Source: an uncultured bacterium (GTDB taxonomy: Bacteria; Bacteroidota; Ignavibacteria; Kapaibacteriales; UBA4661). From it: DNA of 29,141 nt. The position numbers and the translations under genes are program-made. The notes under the pieces were generated by a model. The model was not told the DNA's origin. It searched no databases and saw only the letters and a program-made list of their open reading frames with translations. How positions within the stretch are numbered: position 1 is the first letter of the stretch; the number at the start of each line of letters is the position of its first letter. Of the stretch, positions 17,523 to 24,607 are shown piece by piece. The stretch covers positions 1-29,141 of the forward strand of contig CALCNX010000119.1 in the NCBI GenBank assembly GCA_937899715.1. Reading direction: 5' to 3'.

Positions 17523-18725
17523 TTATGCAAATCGTTCAATAATAAGAAGCGATACATCATCGTCAAAACCAGAACTGCCACGCCACGCAACGAGTGCCTG
17601 ATGAATAGCAGCAATCATGTCGCGGAGCGGCTTTTGACCATGTTCGCGCAAAAGATCTTGGAAACGTTGCAGCGTGAACTGTTCTCCAAAAATATTTTCA
17701 CACTCGGTAACTCCGTCCGTGTAAAGGATAATGCGGTCTCCCGCAGTTAGTGTCAATGTACTTTCTTCATACACCATTTCGGGCAGCATCCCGACGGGTA
17801 CACCGCCTGTGTCGGTCATTTCCATAGATGAGTCACTATGAAGCAGAATAGCAGAGGGATGCCCTGCATGACTGATGGTAACTTGCCCCGTTTCTACATC
17901 CAAGAGACCATAAATCATCGTGAAGTAGTGCATTGCATCATTTTCATCTTGTGAGGCATTATTCAACTCGTACAACACCTCCGCAGCCGGGCGAATGAAG
18001 CAGTGTGGTGCGTAGGAAATATCATCTTTGAGCAGTCCCGTCTGCCCGTTGGCGGCGGAAAGCGTTTGGTGTAGCATGACGGTCTTGAGAGCAGCGGGGA
18101 TACCGTGTCCGGCAACATCAATCATATAAAAGCCTGCGTGCGTTTTGTCCAACCGTAAAATATTACACGTATCGCCGCCCAAAAACGCTGCGGGCGTGTA
18201 CAGCCAATCAAAACGGTAGCCCGCGTGCGCAAAAGGTTGCTCCTTGGGATTCGGAAGTAGATTGCGTTGCACCTGCGCAGCTACTTCAAGGTCGTTTCTG
18301 AGAGCCGCCTGTGCTTCTTTGAGTTGTGTGTTCTGTTCGGCAAGCATTTTTTCCATTTGGAGTGTTCGCTCGCCCGCACGAATCCTCACGCGCAGCTCAT
18401 CTTTATTAAAAGGCTTGCGGATAAAATCATCAGCACCAGCTTCCATGCCTGTTACGAGGTCTTGTCGTTCTTGCTTTGCGGTCAGGAGAATAATATAAAT
18501 GTAACGCTGAAGATCTATCTTCTCGCGGACGGTACGGCAAAGTTCCTCGCCGCTCATAAGCGGCATTGCCCAATCGCTGATAACGAACTGAATATCGGTT
18601 TCTTCGAGAATATGGAGCGCTTCCGCACCATTGCGGGCGACGACAACCGTATGTCCCCACTGGCGCAAATACTGCGACAGAAGCATTTGCATATCTTCGC
18701 TATCGTCGGCGATAAGAATTTTCAT
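17523..18725 (-). CDS. Response regulator with PP2C/SpoIIE serine phosphatase output
   Basis: A 400-residue signalling protein. The receiver domain (1-120) has the acidic pocket D7/D8, the phospho-acceptor D51 (ISDWAMP), T82 and K104. A coiled-coil linker follows (about 120-155, QVQRNLLPNP at its end, typical of RsbU-like proteins). The PPM/SpoIIE phosphatase domain (about 170-400) has metal-binding Asp residues in GGD (183-185), DVAGHG (D203), TDGVTE (D337) and FDDDVS (D388). Such proteins dephosphorylate a STAS-domain anti-sigma-antagonist or other phosphoserine targets when the receiver is phosphorylated. No histidine kinase, STAS protein or anti-sigma factor is in this window, so its partners are elsewhere. 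It lies in mid-operon (gaps 32 and 23 bases), which suggests it regulates the glycan machinery encoded with it; that link is inference. Confidence 0.92.
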   Translation of the reverse strand: MKILIADDSEDMQMLLSQYLRQWGHTVVVARNGAEALHILEETDIQFVISDWAMPLMSGEELCRTVREKIDLQRYIYIILLTAKQERQDLVTGMEAGADDFIRKPFNKDELRVRIRAGERTLQMEKMLAEQNTQLKEAQAALRNDLEVAAQVQRNLLPNPKEQPFAHAGYRFDWLYTPAAFLGGDTCNILRLDKTHAGFYMIDVAGHGIPAALKTVMLHQTLSAANGQTGLLKDDISYAPHCFIRPAAEVLYELNNASQDENDAMHYFTMIYGLLDVETGQVTISHAGHPSAILLHSDSSMEMTDTGGVPVGMLPEMVYEESTLTLTAGDRIILYTDGVTECENIFGEQFTLQRFQDLLREHGQKPLRDMIAAIHQALVAWRGSSGFDDDVSLLIIERFA

Positions 18726-18757
18726 GGTTTAGACAAAAGAGGCGTTCAAACGAACAA

Positions 18758-19843
18758 TTAGAAAACAAAACTCCATGAAACGGAGATTGTTCCATCAAGA
18801 AAAGCGTCAAAGAATCCTTTGCTTTGGAGCGTGGTCGGGTTCCACGGAAAACGCCCGCCCGCAAAGTTGTTGTACTGAACGGAAAATGAGTACGGATGCC
18901 AGTCGAAATACCCGAAGCCGTAGGTGAAATCAGGATCCCATGGCTGTTGCTGTCCCGGAATCGGGTAGAGATTTATGTTGAAATTAAAGTAAAAATTTTC
19001 ATAAATCGTGTATTTGGTTGAAAGCACGAAGTCTGTTTTCCAAAACCGAGTTTCACCTGAAGCTGCATCGCGGTATTGCGGCGTGACGCTTGCGCTCAAG
19101 CTATGCCCGATGCCGCCGCTCGGATGCACCACACAGAGATACTCAATGAGCTTTGCCGACGGAAACTTCCAGCCAAGCGAAAATGTTCCTTCCCAAAAGC
19201 GTGAGACCACTTCTCCGGCTTGCGGTGCAAAGCGGTTTCCGCCGTAGTTTTGGTACGTGAAGCTAAACGTGTACGGGTGCCAGTCATTGTAGCCAAAACT
19301 GTACGTGAAATCGGGGTTCCACGACTGCTTGCGCTCGGGATACCAATAGCGCATCACCGAGAAATTAACAAACCAGTACCCAACAGGGACGTAGGACAAC
19401 GATGCGCCAACAACTGCGCTGGAGAGCGGCACACCCTGCGACGATGAACCACTTCCATTGCGCGAGGCAATATCGCTGAGTGGATACGTTACCGAGAGGC
19501 TACCGCTCAAGCCATCAGTAGGCTTTTCTTTTTTGAAAAAATCTTCCCACGGCAGACTGAACGACGTTTGCATATTCGTCCAGATATTTTCCCACGATTC
19601 ATCTTCGCTCGCTGTTTTTTCTGCCGGAATCGTTTTCACGGCTTTTGCGCCTTGACCGTCGAGCTGGAGAAAACCGTATTTGTTGATAGCGCGAATCGTA
19701 CTTTCTTTGTCCGTTTGTGCATACGCGCACGGAAGGGAAGCCGTAATACTGAACATCATAGCCAGAAAGAACCTGCCGTTGAAGCAGATTCTTATACGAA
19801 CAGGCATTTTATCCGATACACTATGTTGGCAAGAGTGGTTCAT
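18758..19843 (-). CDS. Outer-membrane beta-barrel with duplicated WxPDFTY...DWHPY motif
   Basis: A 361-residue exported protein. It starts with a signal peptide (hydrophobic about 25-40, cleavage near CAYAQ) and ends in WSFVF, the aromatic end expected of an outer-membrane barrel. A motif of about 30 residues occurs twice: at 175-205 (WNPDFTYSFGYNDWHPYTFS, ending GGNRF) and at 302-332 (WDPDFTYGFGYFDWHPYSFS, ending GGRF). The spacing of about 127 residues suggests duplication of a multi-strand unit. The region 44-115 is soluble and may be periplasmic. The ATG overlaps the stop of the GH16-like gene (ATGA). A second possible start is the Met at residue 13. It could be the glycan exit channel or a surface docking protein of the cluster; the sequence alone does not show which. 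Confidence 0.8.
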   Translation of the reverse strand: MNHSCQHSVSDKMPVRIRICFNGRFFLAMMFSITASLPCAYAQTDKESTIRAINKYGFLQLDGQGAKAVKTIPAEKTASEDESWENIWTNMQTSFSLPWEDFFKKEKPTDGLSGSLSVTYPLSDIASRNGSGSSSQGVPLSSAVVGASLSYVPVGYWFVNFSVMRYWYPERKQSWNPDFTYSFGYNDWHPYTFSFTYQNYGGNRFAPQAGEVVSRFWEGTFSLGWKFPSAKLIEYLCVVHPSGGIGHSLSASVTPQYRDAASGETRFWKTDFVLSTKYTIYENFYFNFNINLYPIPGQQQPWDPDFTYGFGYFDWHPYSFSVQYNNFAGGRFPWNPTTLQSKGFFDAFLDGTISVSWSFVF

Positions 19844-20823
19844 TTTTTAAGCGGAACGAATTGAATTTTCTTGATGACAACCTCAAAGGGCTTTCCACCG
19901 ATAGGCGAACCTGCCGACCACAGACGTAAGCGCATTCGGTACGGCTCATTTGCTTTCGGTACTTGCAAGTCAAGTGCCGTCGAACCCGTAAATTCCCACA
20001 ACGTTGCCAAATACGGCGTGGGCAGACCGTGGTCGTGATAACTGGCAAATTCAAGTGCGCTTTCGCGCCATGTAAAGGCGTGGGTGGAGTATGCACCTTG
20101 CATACGGAATGGTGCATCGGGGCGAAATATCCGTTCTTTTTGTTCGGGTGTGTATTGCTCTTTGGCATTTTGAGGACGCGAAACCACGTACTGAAGCGTG
20201 TTTGCAGTATTCAAAGTGCCCATGCGGGTAAACTGTATCGCAACGTCATCGGGAACGTATTTGTGTAGTGCTTTGTCGGGTGTCAAGCCAAACTCAAGCA
20301 TAATGTTTTGTGGCAAAGTATCCAGCTTAATTTCAGGAAAAATTGCATATGTACCGTAACCCAGCACTGTATCGGCAACAAGTTCCGCACAGAACCAGTA
20401 TCTATCACGGGTATTGATTTGCAGATGCAATTTTTTGTCGCTGTCTATCCAAACCTCGCTCCGAGCACTCGAAAAGAAATTGTTGCCCGGTTCTGATTGA
20501 GTATTGGTACTACGTATTTTCCACCGGATGCCGGAAAAGGTGATTGTTTGGGCAGCATTGTAGATGCTGTCGGCATTGATGCTGACTGCCGTGCGGGTTT
20601 GCACGTCTTGCACTGCTTGTACTTTGGGCTGCGAGGGAGCACTTGCGCCGGTTTTATATTGTGCAAGAATTGTATGCTGCGTTGCAAGAGTGGAAATAAG
20701 GAAAAAGAAAATTCTACCAATCACCCCATAGTTGGTTTGCTGCAGCCTTTCAAGGGTGCAGAGGTGGTGCAGTCGAGAACAGACAAACCTATCTCGAATG
20801 TGCTGGAAAGTCGTGTGTGTCAT
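19840..20823 (-). CDS. Exported GH16-like (concanavalin-fold) protein with degenerate catalytic motif
   Basis: From the ATG at 20823 the product has 327 residues. After a long polar N terminus comes a hydrophobic signal (about 37-52, cleavage near HTILAQ). A GTG at 20724 would give a conventional signal peptide starting at residue 34. Residues about 93-325 follow the layout of GH16-like jelly-roll proteins: FSGIRWKIRS, WIDSDKKLHLQI, RYWFCAELVADTVLGYGTY, FTWRESALEFASYHDHG and MRLRLWSAGSPIGGKPFEVV. The position of the GH16 active site, normally E-x-D-x-x-E or E-I-D-I-E, reads D193-V-A-I-Q197: all three acidic catalytic residues are altered. It is therefore more likely a glycan-binding or structural protein than a hydrolase. 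It lies 14 bases after a DUF3131 gene and overlaps the next gene by 4 bases. Confidence 0.72.
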   Translation of the reverse strand: MTHTTFQHIRDRFVCSRLHHLCTLERLQQTNYGVIGRIFFFLISTLATQHTILAQYKTGASAPSQPKVQAVQDVQTRTAVSINADSIYNAAQTITFSGIRWKIRSTNTQSEPGNNFFSSARSEVWIDSDKKLHLQINTRDRYWFCAELVADTVLGYGTYAIFPEIKLDTLPQNIMLEFGLTPDKALHKYVPDDVAIQFTRMGTLNTANTLQYVVSRPQNAKEQYTPEQKERIFRPDAPFRMQGAYSTHAFTWRESALEFASYHDHGLPTPYLATLWEFTGSTALDLQVPKANEPYRMRLRLWSAGSPIGGKPFEVVIKKIQFVPLKK

Positions 20824-20837
20824 GGTGCAGCAAAAAA

Positions 20838-22271
20838 TCACTTCGGTTTGACGGGAAAACAACGGCTGATAACCTTAAACTCGTCGCGTAGATAGATGTT
20901 GTAAAGGTCGTTTTCTTCTTTTGCTCTTGTGTATAATCGCCCTGTTTTTTTGAAGAGTAATGCTTCCAGAACGGCGCTATTGGTCGCGCAGGTCAAGGTA
21001 CGGACGGCATCACCTGTTTTTTCAAGCCTACCCTCATACCAGCCGCGAGCGGGATCAAACAGGTGGTTGACGATAAGCATGAGCTGGTCGGTATAATCTG
21101 ATTTGAAAACCGCCCACATAGCAAAAGCAGCTTTGGTAGAAACGGCAGAGAGGAATGGGTAATACACCCCTTGGCTAGAAATCGTTGTCCATTTATAGCC
21201 GTTAGAAAAAATAGCGTCAAATACCGTATAGGGTTCAGTGTTGACTTCATGCGTTGCGCGGGCGGTGAAGATGTCCTCGCGCTCGTGGCGGCGTTTTTGG
21301 ACTTCATAGACGGCCTGCATTTGGTCGTAATAGCGCTTATCGATGGCAAGATATGGAATGTTTTCCCATCCGTATTCCAATGCCATGAGAAAATATGGCA
21401 TACTGTTCACTGCATTATTTCCGCCGCTTTCGCGCTCGTCTTTGCCATCGAAATAGAGTTCAACGTCGTAAATGCGAATGGTTTCTGCAGGCTCAATGCT
21501 GGTGGAAGCATCGGTTGGGAATCCCCATGTTTTGAAGCCGCGTGCCGTGTATTCTTTCCAGCCGTGTTTGGCATCAAGATACTTTTCGGGTTTGCCGTCA
21601 ACATTGACGGCGCTGTATAGATTTCCTTGCGCATCCACAACATTGCAAAACGTCCAACGAAGCACAACACGGTCGGCGTACTCACCATATTGTGGGTAGC
21701 GGTTCCGCAAGAGCCGGAGAACATTCATCAATCTTCCCAAATGATTTACTGCCCAGCCTATGGTGCCGTAATTATTAGCGAAGTCTGTTGGGCGCAACGA
21801 AACTGCATTGTAATTCACGTTAGGAAGCTCGTCAAAAGCAAGTGGCATGGTGTTCAAGAATCCAAAGACGAGGCTTAGTCGACTGTCGAACTCATGCTTG
21901 CTGATAACTTCCAGTTCTCGTGCTGCCATCAGTGCTACGATATAGTCCGCCGTGCTCTCCATTGTTACCAGTTGGTAGGCATCTTTGATATTCACCAAGC
22001 CGGATTGCGGATTATAGTTGTTTTCAAAGTACTTCCATGCTGTTTTAGCCCAGACAATTTCGTCTTCCGTTAAGCGCCCGCGCCGTCCTTCTTGAAAAGC
22101 AGCACCGACTTTTTCAGCACCTTCATCCACAGCCCGCACTGCCACGCCACACGACACGCATATAAGTGCAAGCACCGTTACAATCGCCATGCCCAAACTG
22201 CGCCGCGGAGGCAAGCTCAAGAAAGGCGAGGCAAAAAAAGGCAAGATTGTAAGGTTGAATGCAGGTTTCAT
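20838..22271 (-). CDS. DUF3131 (glucoamylase-like) protein B, diverged paralog
   Basis: A 477-residue envelope protein of the DUF3131 family, predicted (alpha/alpha)6-fold glycan-active or glycan-binding proteins found with exopolysaccharide genes. A hydrophobic segment at about 27-41 followed by CG could be a membrane anchor or lipoprotein signal. A start at residue 28 (ATG at 22190) would put the signal at the N terminus and may be the true start. The family region is about 67-445: WAKTAWKYFENNYNPQSGLV, LPNVNYNAVS, GWAVNHLGRL, FTARATHEVNTEPYTVFDAI and CATNSAVLEALLFKKTGRLY. Compared with its paralog at 22318, the acidic residue of TTMWDIAAY is replaced (TMESTADY, S106) and that of SAIDLAR is replaced (AVNHLGR, H177). 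This copy may have lost activity. It sits 46 bases after the paralog. Confidence 0.85.
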   Translation of the reverse strand: MKPAFNLTILPFFASPFLSLPPRRSLGMAIVTVLALICVSCGVAVRAVDEGAEKVGAAFQEGRRGRLTEDEIVWAKTAWKYFENNYNPQSGLVNIKDAYQLVTMESTADYIVALMAARELEVISKHEFDSRLSLVFGFLNTMPLAFDELPNVNYNAVSLRPTDFANNYGTIGWAVNHLGRLMNVLRLLRNRYPQYGEYADRVVLRWTFCNVVDAQGNLYSAVNVDGKPEKYLDAKHGWKEYTARGFKTWGFPTDASTSIEPAETIRIYDVELYFDGKDERESGGNNAVNSMPYFLMALEYGWENIPYLAIDKRYYDQMQAVYEVQKRRHEREDIFTARATHEVNTEPYTVFDAIFSNGYKWTTISSQGVYYPFLSAVSTKAAFAMWAVFKSDYTDQLMLIVNHLFDPARGWYEGRLEKTGDAVRTLTCATNSAVLEALLFKKTGRLYTRAKEENDLYNIYLRDEFKVISRCFPVKPK

Positions 22272-22317
22272 GCGTCGTGGTCGTCATTGTGCTTGCCCTT
22301 GCTCGGTAGCGAAAGAT

Positions 22318-23718
22318 TTAGCGATTCGTCGTTGCTGCTTGCGTGGGTTTGCGCTGTCGTTCATAAATGTAGCTTCCAGGCGGTTCCTTGCGCTCGCGCA
22401 GAACTCTATCCCATTTGCTGTCGCGTCCCGAAAATCGTAGAAGTTTACCTTGTACTTTGTAGAGAAGCGTTTCGAGCATAATGCCGTTGTTGTTCATGGT
22501 AAAGGCTTTAATGCGGTCGTTTCCTTTTCGCTCAAAGATACCTTCATTAAAACCGATTTCGGGGTCGTAAGCGCCTTTAATGTAGTTAAACAATGCATCG
22601 GTATATTTTGTTTCCCAGAGCGCCCACAGTCCCAGCGCACCCTTCAAGGCAACGGCGGCGTACTGCGGCACATAGCGGCTGTCTTCAGTGATGGTATTCC
22701 ACGGGTAGCCGTCTGTAAAAATGGCATCGTAAACGAAATACGGGTCGCTGTCTAATTGGTGCTCGGTGCGGGCAGTCATAATGCCTGTACGCTTGTATCG
22801 CTCTTCTTGCACCTTATAAATTCGCTGCGCAAAGTCGGCGATGGTCTTGTCGGTGCTGTGCATATCGTCGGACTCGCGGTCTGTGCCTTTATCCCAATTC
22901 ATCTCCACACCGTCCAAGACATAACTTTCCGAGACAACGTAGTTATGTGCGCCAAGCACACGTGGGTCGCGGGTGTCGTAGGGTATTTCCACGCCGTATA
23001 TCATACGGGTATCGTAGGGTTCGGCTTTTGCAGCAAGGTCAGTCTGGAAGCCCCAGAGTTGGAAGGCTTTTGCTGCATATTCCTCGTAGCCCAAGCGTCC
23101 TTCTTGCAGATACTGCGTTTTGTTGTTGTCTTTTTCGTTTATTCCAGCCCCGTAGAGCATTCCGGTGCTGTCTATCACGTTCTTGAAATTCCAGCGCAGA
23201 ATAAAATCATCAATGCGGTCGCTGTGTTCGGGATAGCGTTCTTTGATAATCTTACACCACACCAAAAATCGCGCCAAATCTATTGCTGAATAGCCAATTT
23301 CCATCGGCTGATTGCCATAATTTACTTTTTCACCTGTGATAGTGTTGTAGCACTTGTTCGGCATTTCCCCCCGAAAGAACGAAAGTCGCATAAAGGTAGC
23401 AAACATTTTTTCGACACGGTAATTGAACGTACCAACATCAATAATGCCCAGTTCGCGCACCGCTACAAGTGCCGCCATGTATGCCGCAATATCCCACATC
23501 GTCGTCGAGGGGAACATATCGGCAGCATTGACTAGCCCTGTTGTATCCTGATAATTGCGCTCAAAATATTTCCATGCTATGCGGGCAACCTTCATTTCTT
23601 CATCGGACAGGGCACCATTTCTACCCGGATGCCGTCCGTAGTTTGTTTTGATTTGTGCTTCCGCCAGTAGTGGCGCAAGAGCACACAAAAGCGTGAGGAG
23701 CAATAATCGTATTTTCAT
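22318..23718 (-). CDS. DUF3131 (glucoamylase-like) protein A
   Basis: The first gene of the minus-strand cluster. From the ATG at 23718 the product has 466 residues with a clear signal peptide (MKIRLLLLTLLCALAPLLAE, cleavage near AEAQ). It therefore acts in the periplasm or outside. The DUF3131 region is about 38-425, with well-kept family motifs: ARIAWKYFERNYQDTTGLV, TTMWDIAAYMAAL (D76), MPNKCYNTITG, IGYSAIDLARFLVW (D147), TARTEHQLDSDPYFVYDAIF and MNNNGIMLETLLYKVQGKLL. The reaction of the family is not established; an (alpha/alpha)6 glucoamylase-like fold and a role with exopolysaccharide are the usual annotation. The frame extends 25 codons to a TTG at 23793, but the signal peptide fixes the ATG. 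The tail 430-466 is Arg/Lys-rich and absent from the paralog. Confidence 0.88.
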   Translation of the reverse strand: MKIRLLLLTLLCALAPLLAEAQIKTNYGRHPGRNGALSDEEMKVARIAWKYFERNYQDTTGLVNAADMFPSTTMWDIAAYMAALVAVRELGIIDVGTFNYRVEKMFATFMRLSFFRGEMPNKCYNTITGEKVNYGNQPMEIGYSAIDLARFLVWCKIIKERYPEHSDRIDDFILRWNFKNVIDSTGMLYGAGINEKDNNKTQYLQEGRLGYEEYAAKAFQLWGFQTDLAAKAEPYDTRMIYGVEIPYDTRDPRVLGAHNYVVSESYVLDGVEMNWDKGTDRESDDMHSTDKTIADFAQRIYKVQEERYKRTGIMTARTEHQLDSDPYFVYDAIFTDGYPWNTITEDSRYVPQYAAVALKGALGLWALWETKYTDALFNYIKGAYDPEIGFNEGIFERKGNDRIKAFTMNNNGIMLETLLYKVQGKLLRFSGRDSKWDRVLRERKEPPGSYIYERQRKPTQAATTNR

Positions 23719-23755
23719 AGTATGGTACCTGATTGGTGATGTCGTGATAATGCCG

Positions 23756-23785
23756 CAAAATACTGTTTTTACCTGATGTGAGCAA
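23756..23785 (-). promoter_or_regulatory. Candidate promoter of the seven-gene glycan cluster
   Basis: On the minus strand TTG (23783-23785) is followed after 20 bases by TATTTTG (23756-23762), close to but not identical with TTTG-N19/20-TAnnTTTG. The ATG is 38 bases further on. An alternative is a perfect -7 box TACCTTTG (minus strand, 23882-23889), which lacks a -33 box. The gap 23719-23998 holds these and the terminator of the upstream miniprotein gene, nothing else recognised. Confidence 0.28.
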
Positions 23786-23920
23786 GACTGCAATATTGCT
23801 TTAGAGGTTTAATAATGCCCAATCACTATGCAATGTACGCCCAACACCGATACAATAAGATTTTCTCTTAATAGTGGAAAACAAAGGTACTGCTTGTACT
23901 GTTTTATGCCCCCGACCAAT

Positions 23921-23957
23921 AAAAAAACACCGCATCAAGTATATTCTACTGATGCGG
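23921..23957 (-). terminator. Intrinsic terminator of the miniprotein gene
   Basis: CCGCATCA (23930-23937) and TGATGCGG (23950-23957) form an 8-bp GC-rich stem, with further AGTA/TACT pairing possible in the loop. On the minus strand it is followed directly by TGTTTTTTT (A-run 23921-23927). It lies about 40 bases after the stop of the small minus-strand gene and shows that this gene is a separate unit from the DUF3131 cluster below it. Confidence 0.85.
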
Positions 23958-23998
23958 CGAAATAATAAGCCGTACGTTAAGAGTTTGCGATAGTACTT

Positions 23999-24163
23999 TT
24001 ATTTGTGTGCTGGGGCTTCCTGTGCAGTTGGGGCGGTATTTTGGTCATCGCAGTCACACTGGCGCAAGCCGAAATATGCAATTGCCGATACGCCTAGCGC
24101 AATGAACAGAGGGAAAATTACGCGCGGGACGAGTTTGCTGGGGGTTGTTTCTGCTGATGCCAT
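23999..24163 (-). CDS. Single-pass membrane miniprotein, 54 residues
   Basis: Family not recognised. From the ATG at 24163 the product has 54 residues: a short polar N terminus (1-11), one hydrophobic helix (about 12-33, VIFPLFIALGVSAIAYFG), then RQCDCDDQ with two Cys and three Asp, and a Pro/Ala-rich tail ending APAHK. The frame could start 9 codons earlier at a TTG (24190), which adds a polar stretch. It is short but credible as a gene because it has its own consensus promoter (24263-24294) and a strong intrinsic terminator (23921-23957). The N-terminal half resembles the anchor helix of HlyD-type adaptor proteins, so a remnant is possible. The complete expression signals argue for a functional small protein, and the Cys-Asp-Cys-Asp motif could bind metal or form a disulfide (speculative). 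Confidence 0.7.
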   Translation of the reverse strand: MASAETTPSKLVPRVIFPLFIALGVSAIAYFGLRQCDCDDQNTAPTAQEAPAHK

Positions 24164-24262
24164 AATAGTTTGTGAATATGAGTGAAACAATGTTTGAATG
24201 AGTTTCGATGGAGAATCGTTCTATTTGTGTAGGTTCTGTGGCGAAGGCGCACAAACACGTCA

Positions 24263-24294
24263 CAAATGTATTGAAGTTTTTGCTTTTGCACAAA
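24263..24294 (-). promoter_or_regulatory. Consensus Bacteroidota-type promoter for the miniprotein gene
   Basis: Read on the minus strand: TTTG (24291-24294), 20 bases, then TACATTTG (24263-24270). This is an exact match to the pattern TTTG-N19/20-TAnnTTTG recognised by the Bacteroidota housekeeping sigma factor. The ATG at 24163 would lie about 95 bases after the predicted start of transcription. Confidence 0.65.
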
Positions 24295-24340
24295 TCAATT
24301 TATACAAATCACAATGGGCACTTGGAGCACCCCAAGCAGC

Positions 24341-24456
24341 AAAAAATAAGCGGAGAAGGCTCACCTTTACTCTGAATGGCGGGATTATGAACCCCACTCC
24401 ATTCAAAGTCCCCATATATCAAACAGCAAGCAAGCACGGCAAGCCATACTCCGCTT
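24341..24456 (-). ncRNA. Candidate structured small RNA with terminal stem and U-tract
   Basis: Nested inverted repeats suggest an RNA. The outer stem is AAGCGGAG (24348-24355) with CTCCGCTT (24449-24456), 8 bp, continued after a small internal loop by GGCT (24358-24361) with AGCC (24442-24445). Inside it a hairpin joins 24369-24379 to 24399-24409: 11 positions with one C/A mismatch on the plus strand that becomes a G-U pair on the minus strand, plus an inner GGG/CCC. On the minus strand the outer stem is followed at once by ATTTTTT (24341-24347). Both the wobble pair and the U-tract point to the minus strand. It lacks the landmarks of tRNA, tmRNA and SRP RNA. No promoter was identified, so it may also be a terminator-like or mobile-element relic. 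Confidence 0.4.
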
Positions 24457-24607
24457 CATTACTTGTCGTTGGGTATAAGCAATATACGCAATTCCTAAAT
24501 TTTGTGTAAGTTGCCCGAAGTCAGAACTTCTTATGACCAAAAGTCATGGATTATGCCACCAGTAGAGGCGGCAAAGCGCACCACAAACTATATTACGACA
24601 ACCCTTC

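Larger units (their letters stand above)
24164..24607. other. Intergenic region between the miniprotein gene and murI
   Basis: A 444-base gap between divergent genes. It holds the miniprotein promoter (24263-24294), a small hairpin CTTGG/CCAAG (about 24321-24336), a candidate structured RNA (24341-24456) and a short ATGAC/GTCAT hairpin (24533-24547) about 60 bases before murI. A plus-strand frame of 103 codons starting at 24198 crosses it but shows no family pattern and is not called. I found no convincing promoter for murI. Confidence 0.5.

Noticed and set aside
24348..24456. tRNA or tmRNA on the minus strand, suggested by the GCGGAG...CTCCGC closing stem and a GGGTTCATAATCCC hairpin
   Set aside because: The T-arm-like hairpin is in the middle instead of next to the 3' acceptor strand, its loop lacks the conserved A, and no anticodon arm or CCA fits.
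24198..24509. Plus-strand open frame of 103 codons between the miniprotein gene and murI
   Set aside because: No recognisable domain or ribosome site; it crosses the minus-strand promoter and the stem structure, which explain the region better.
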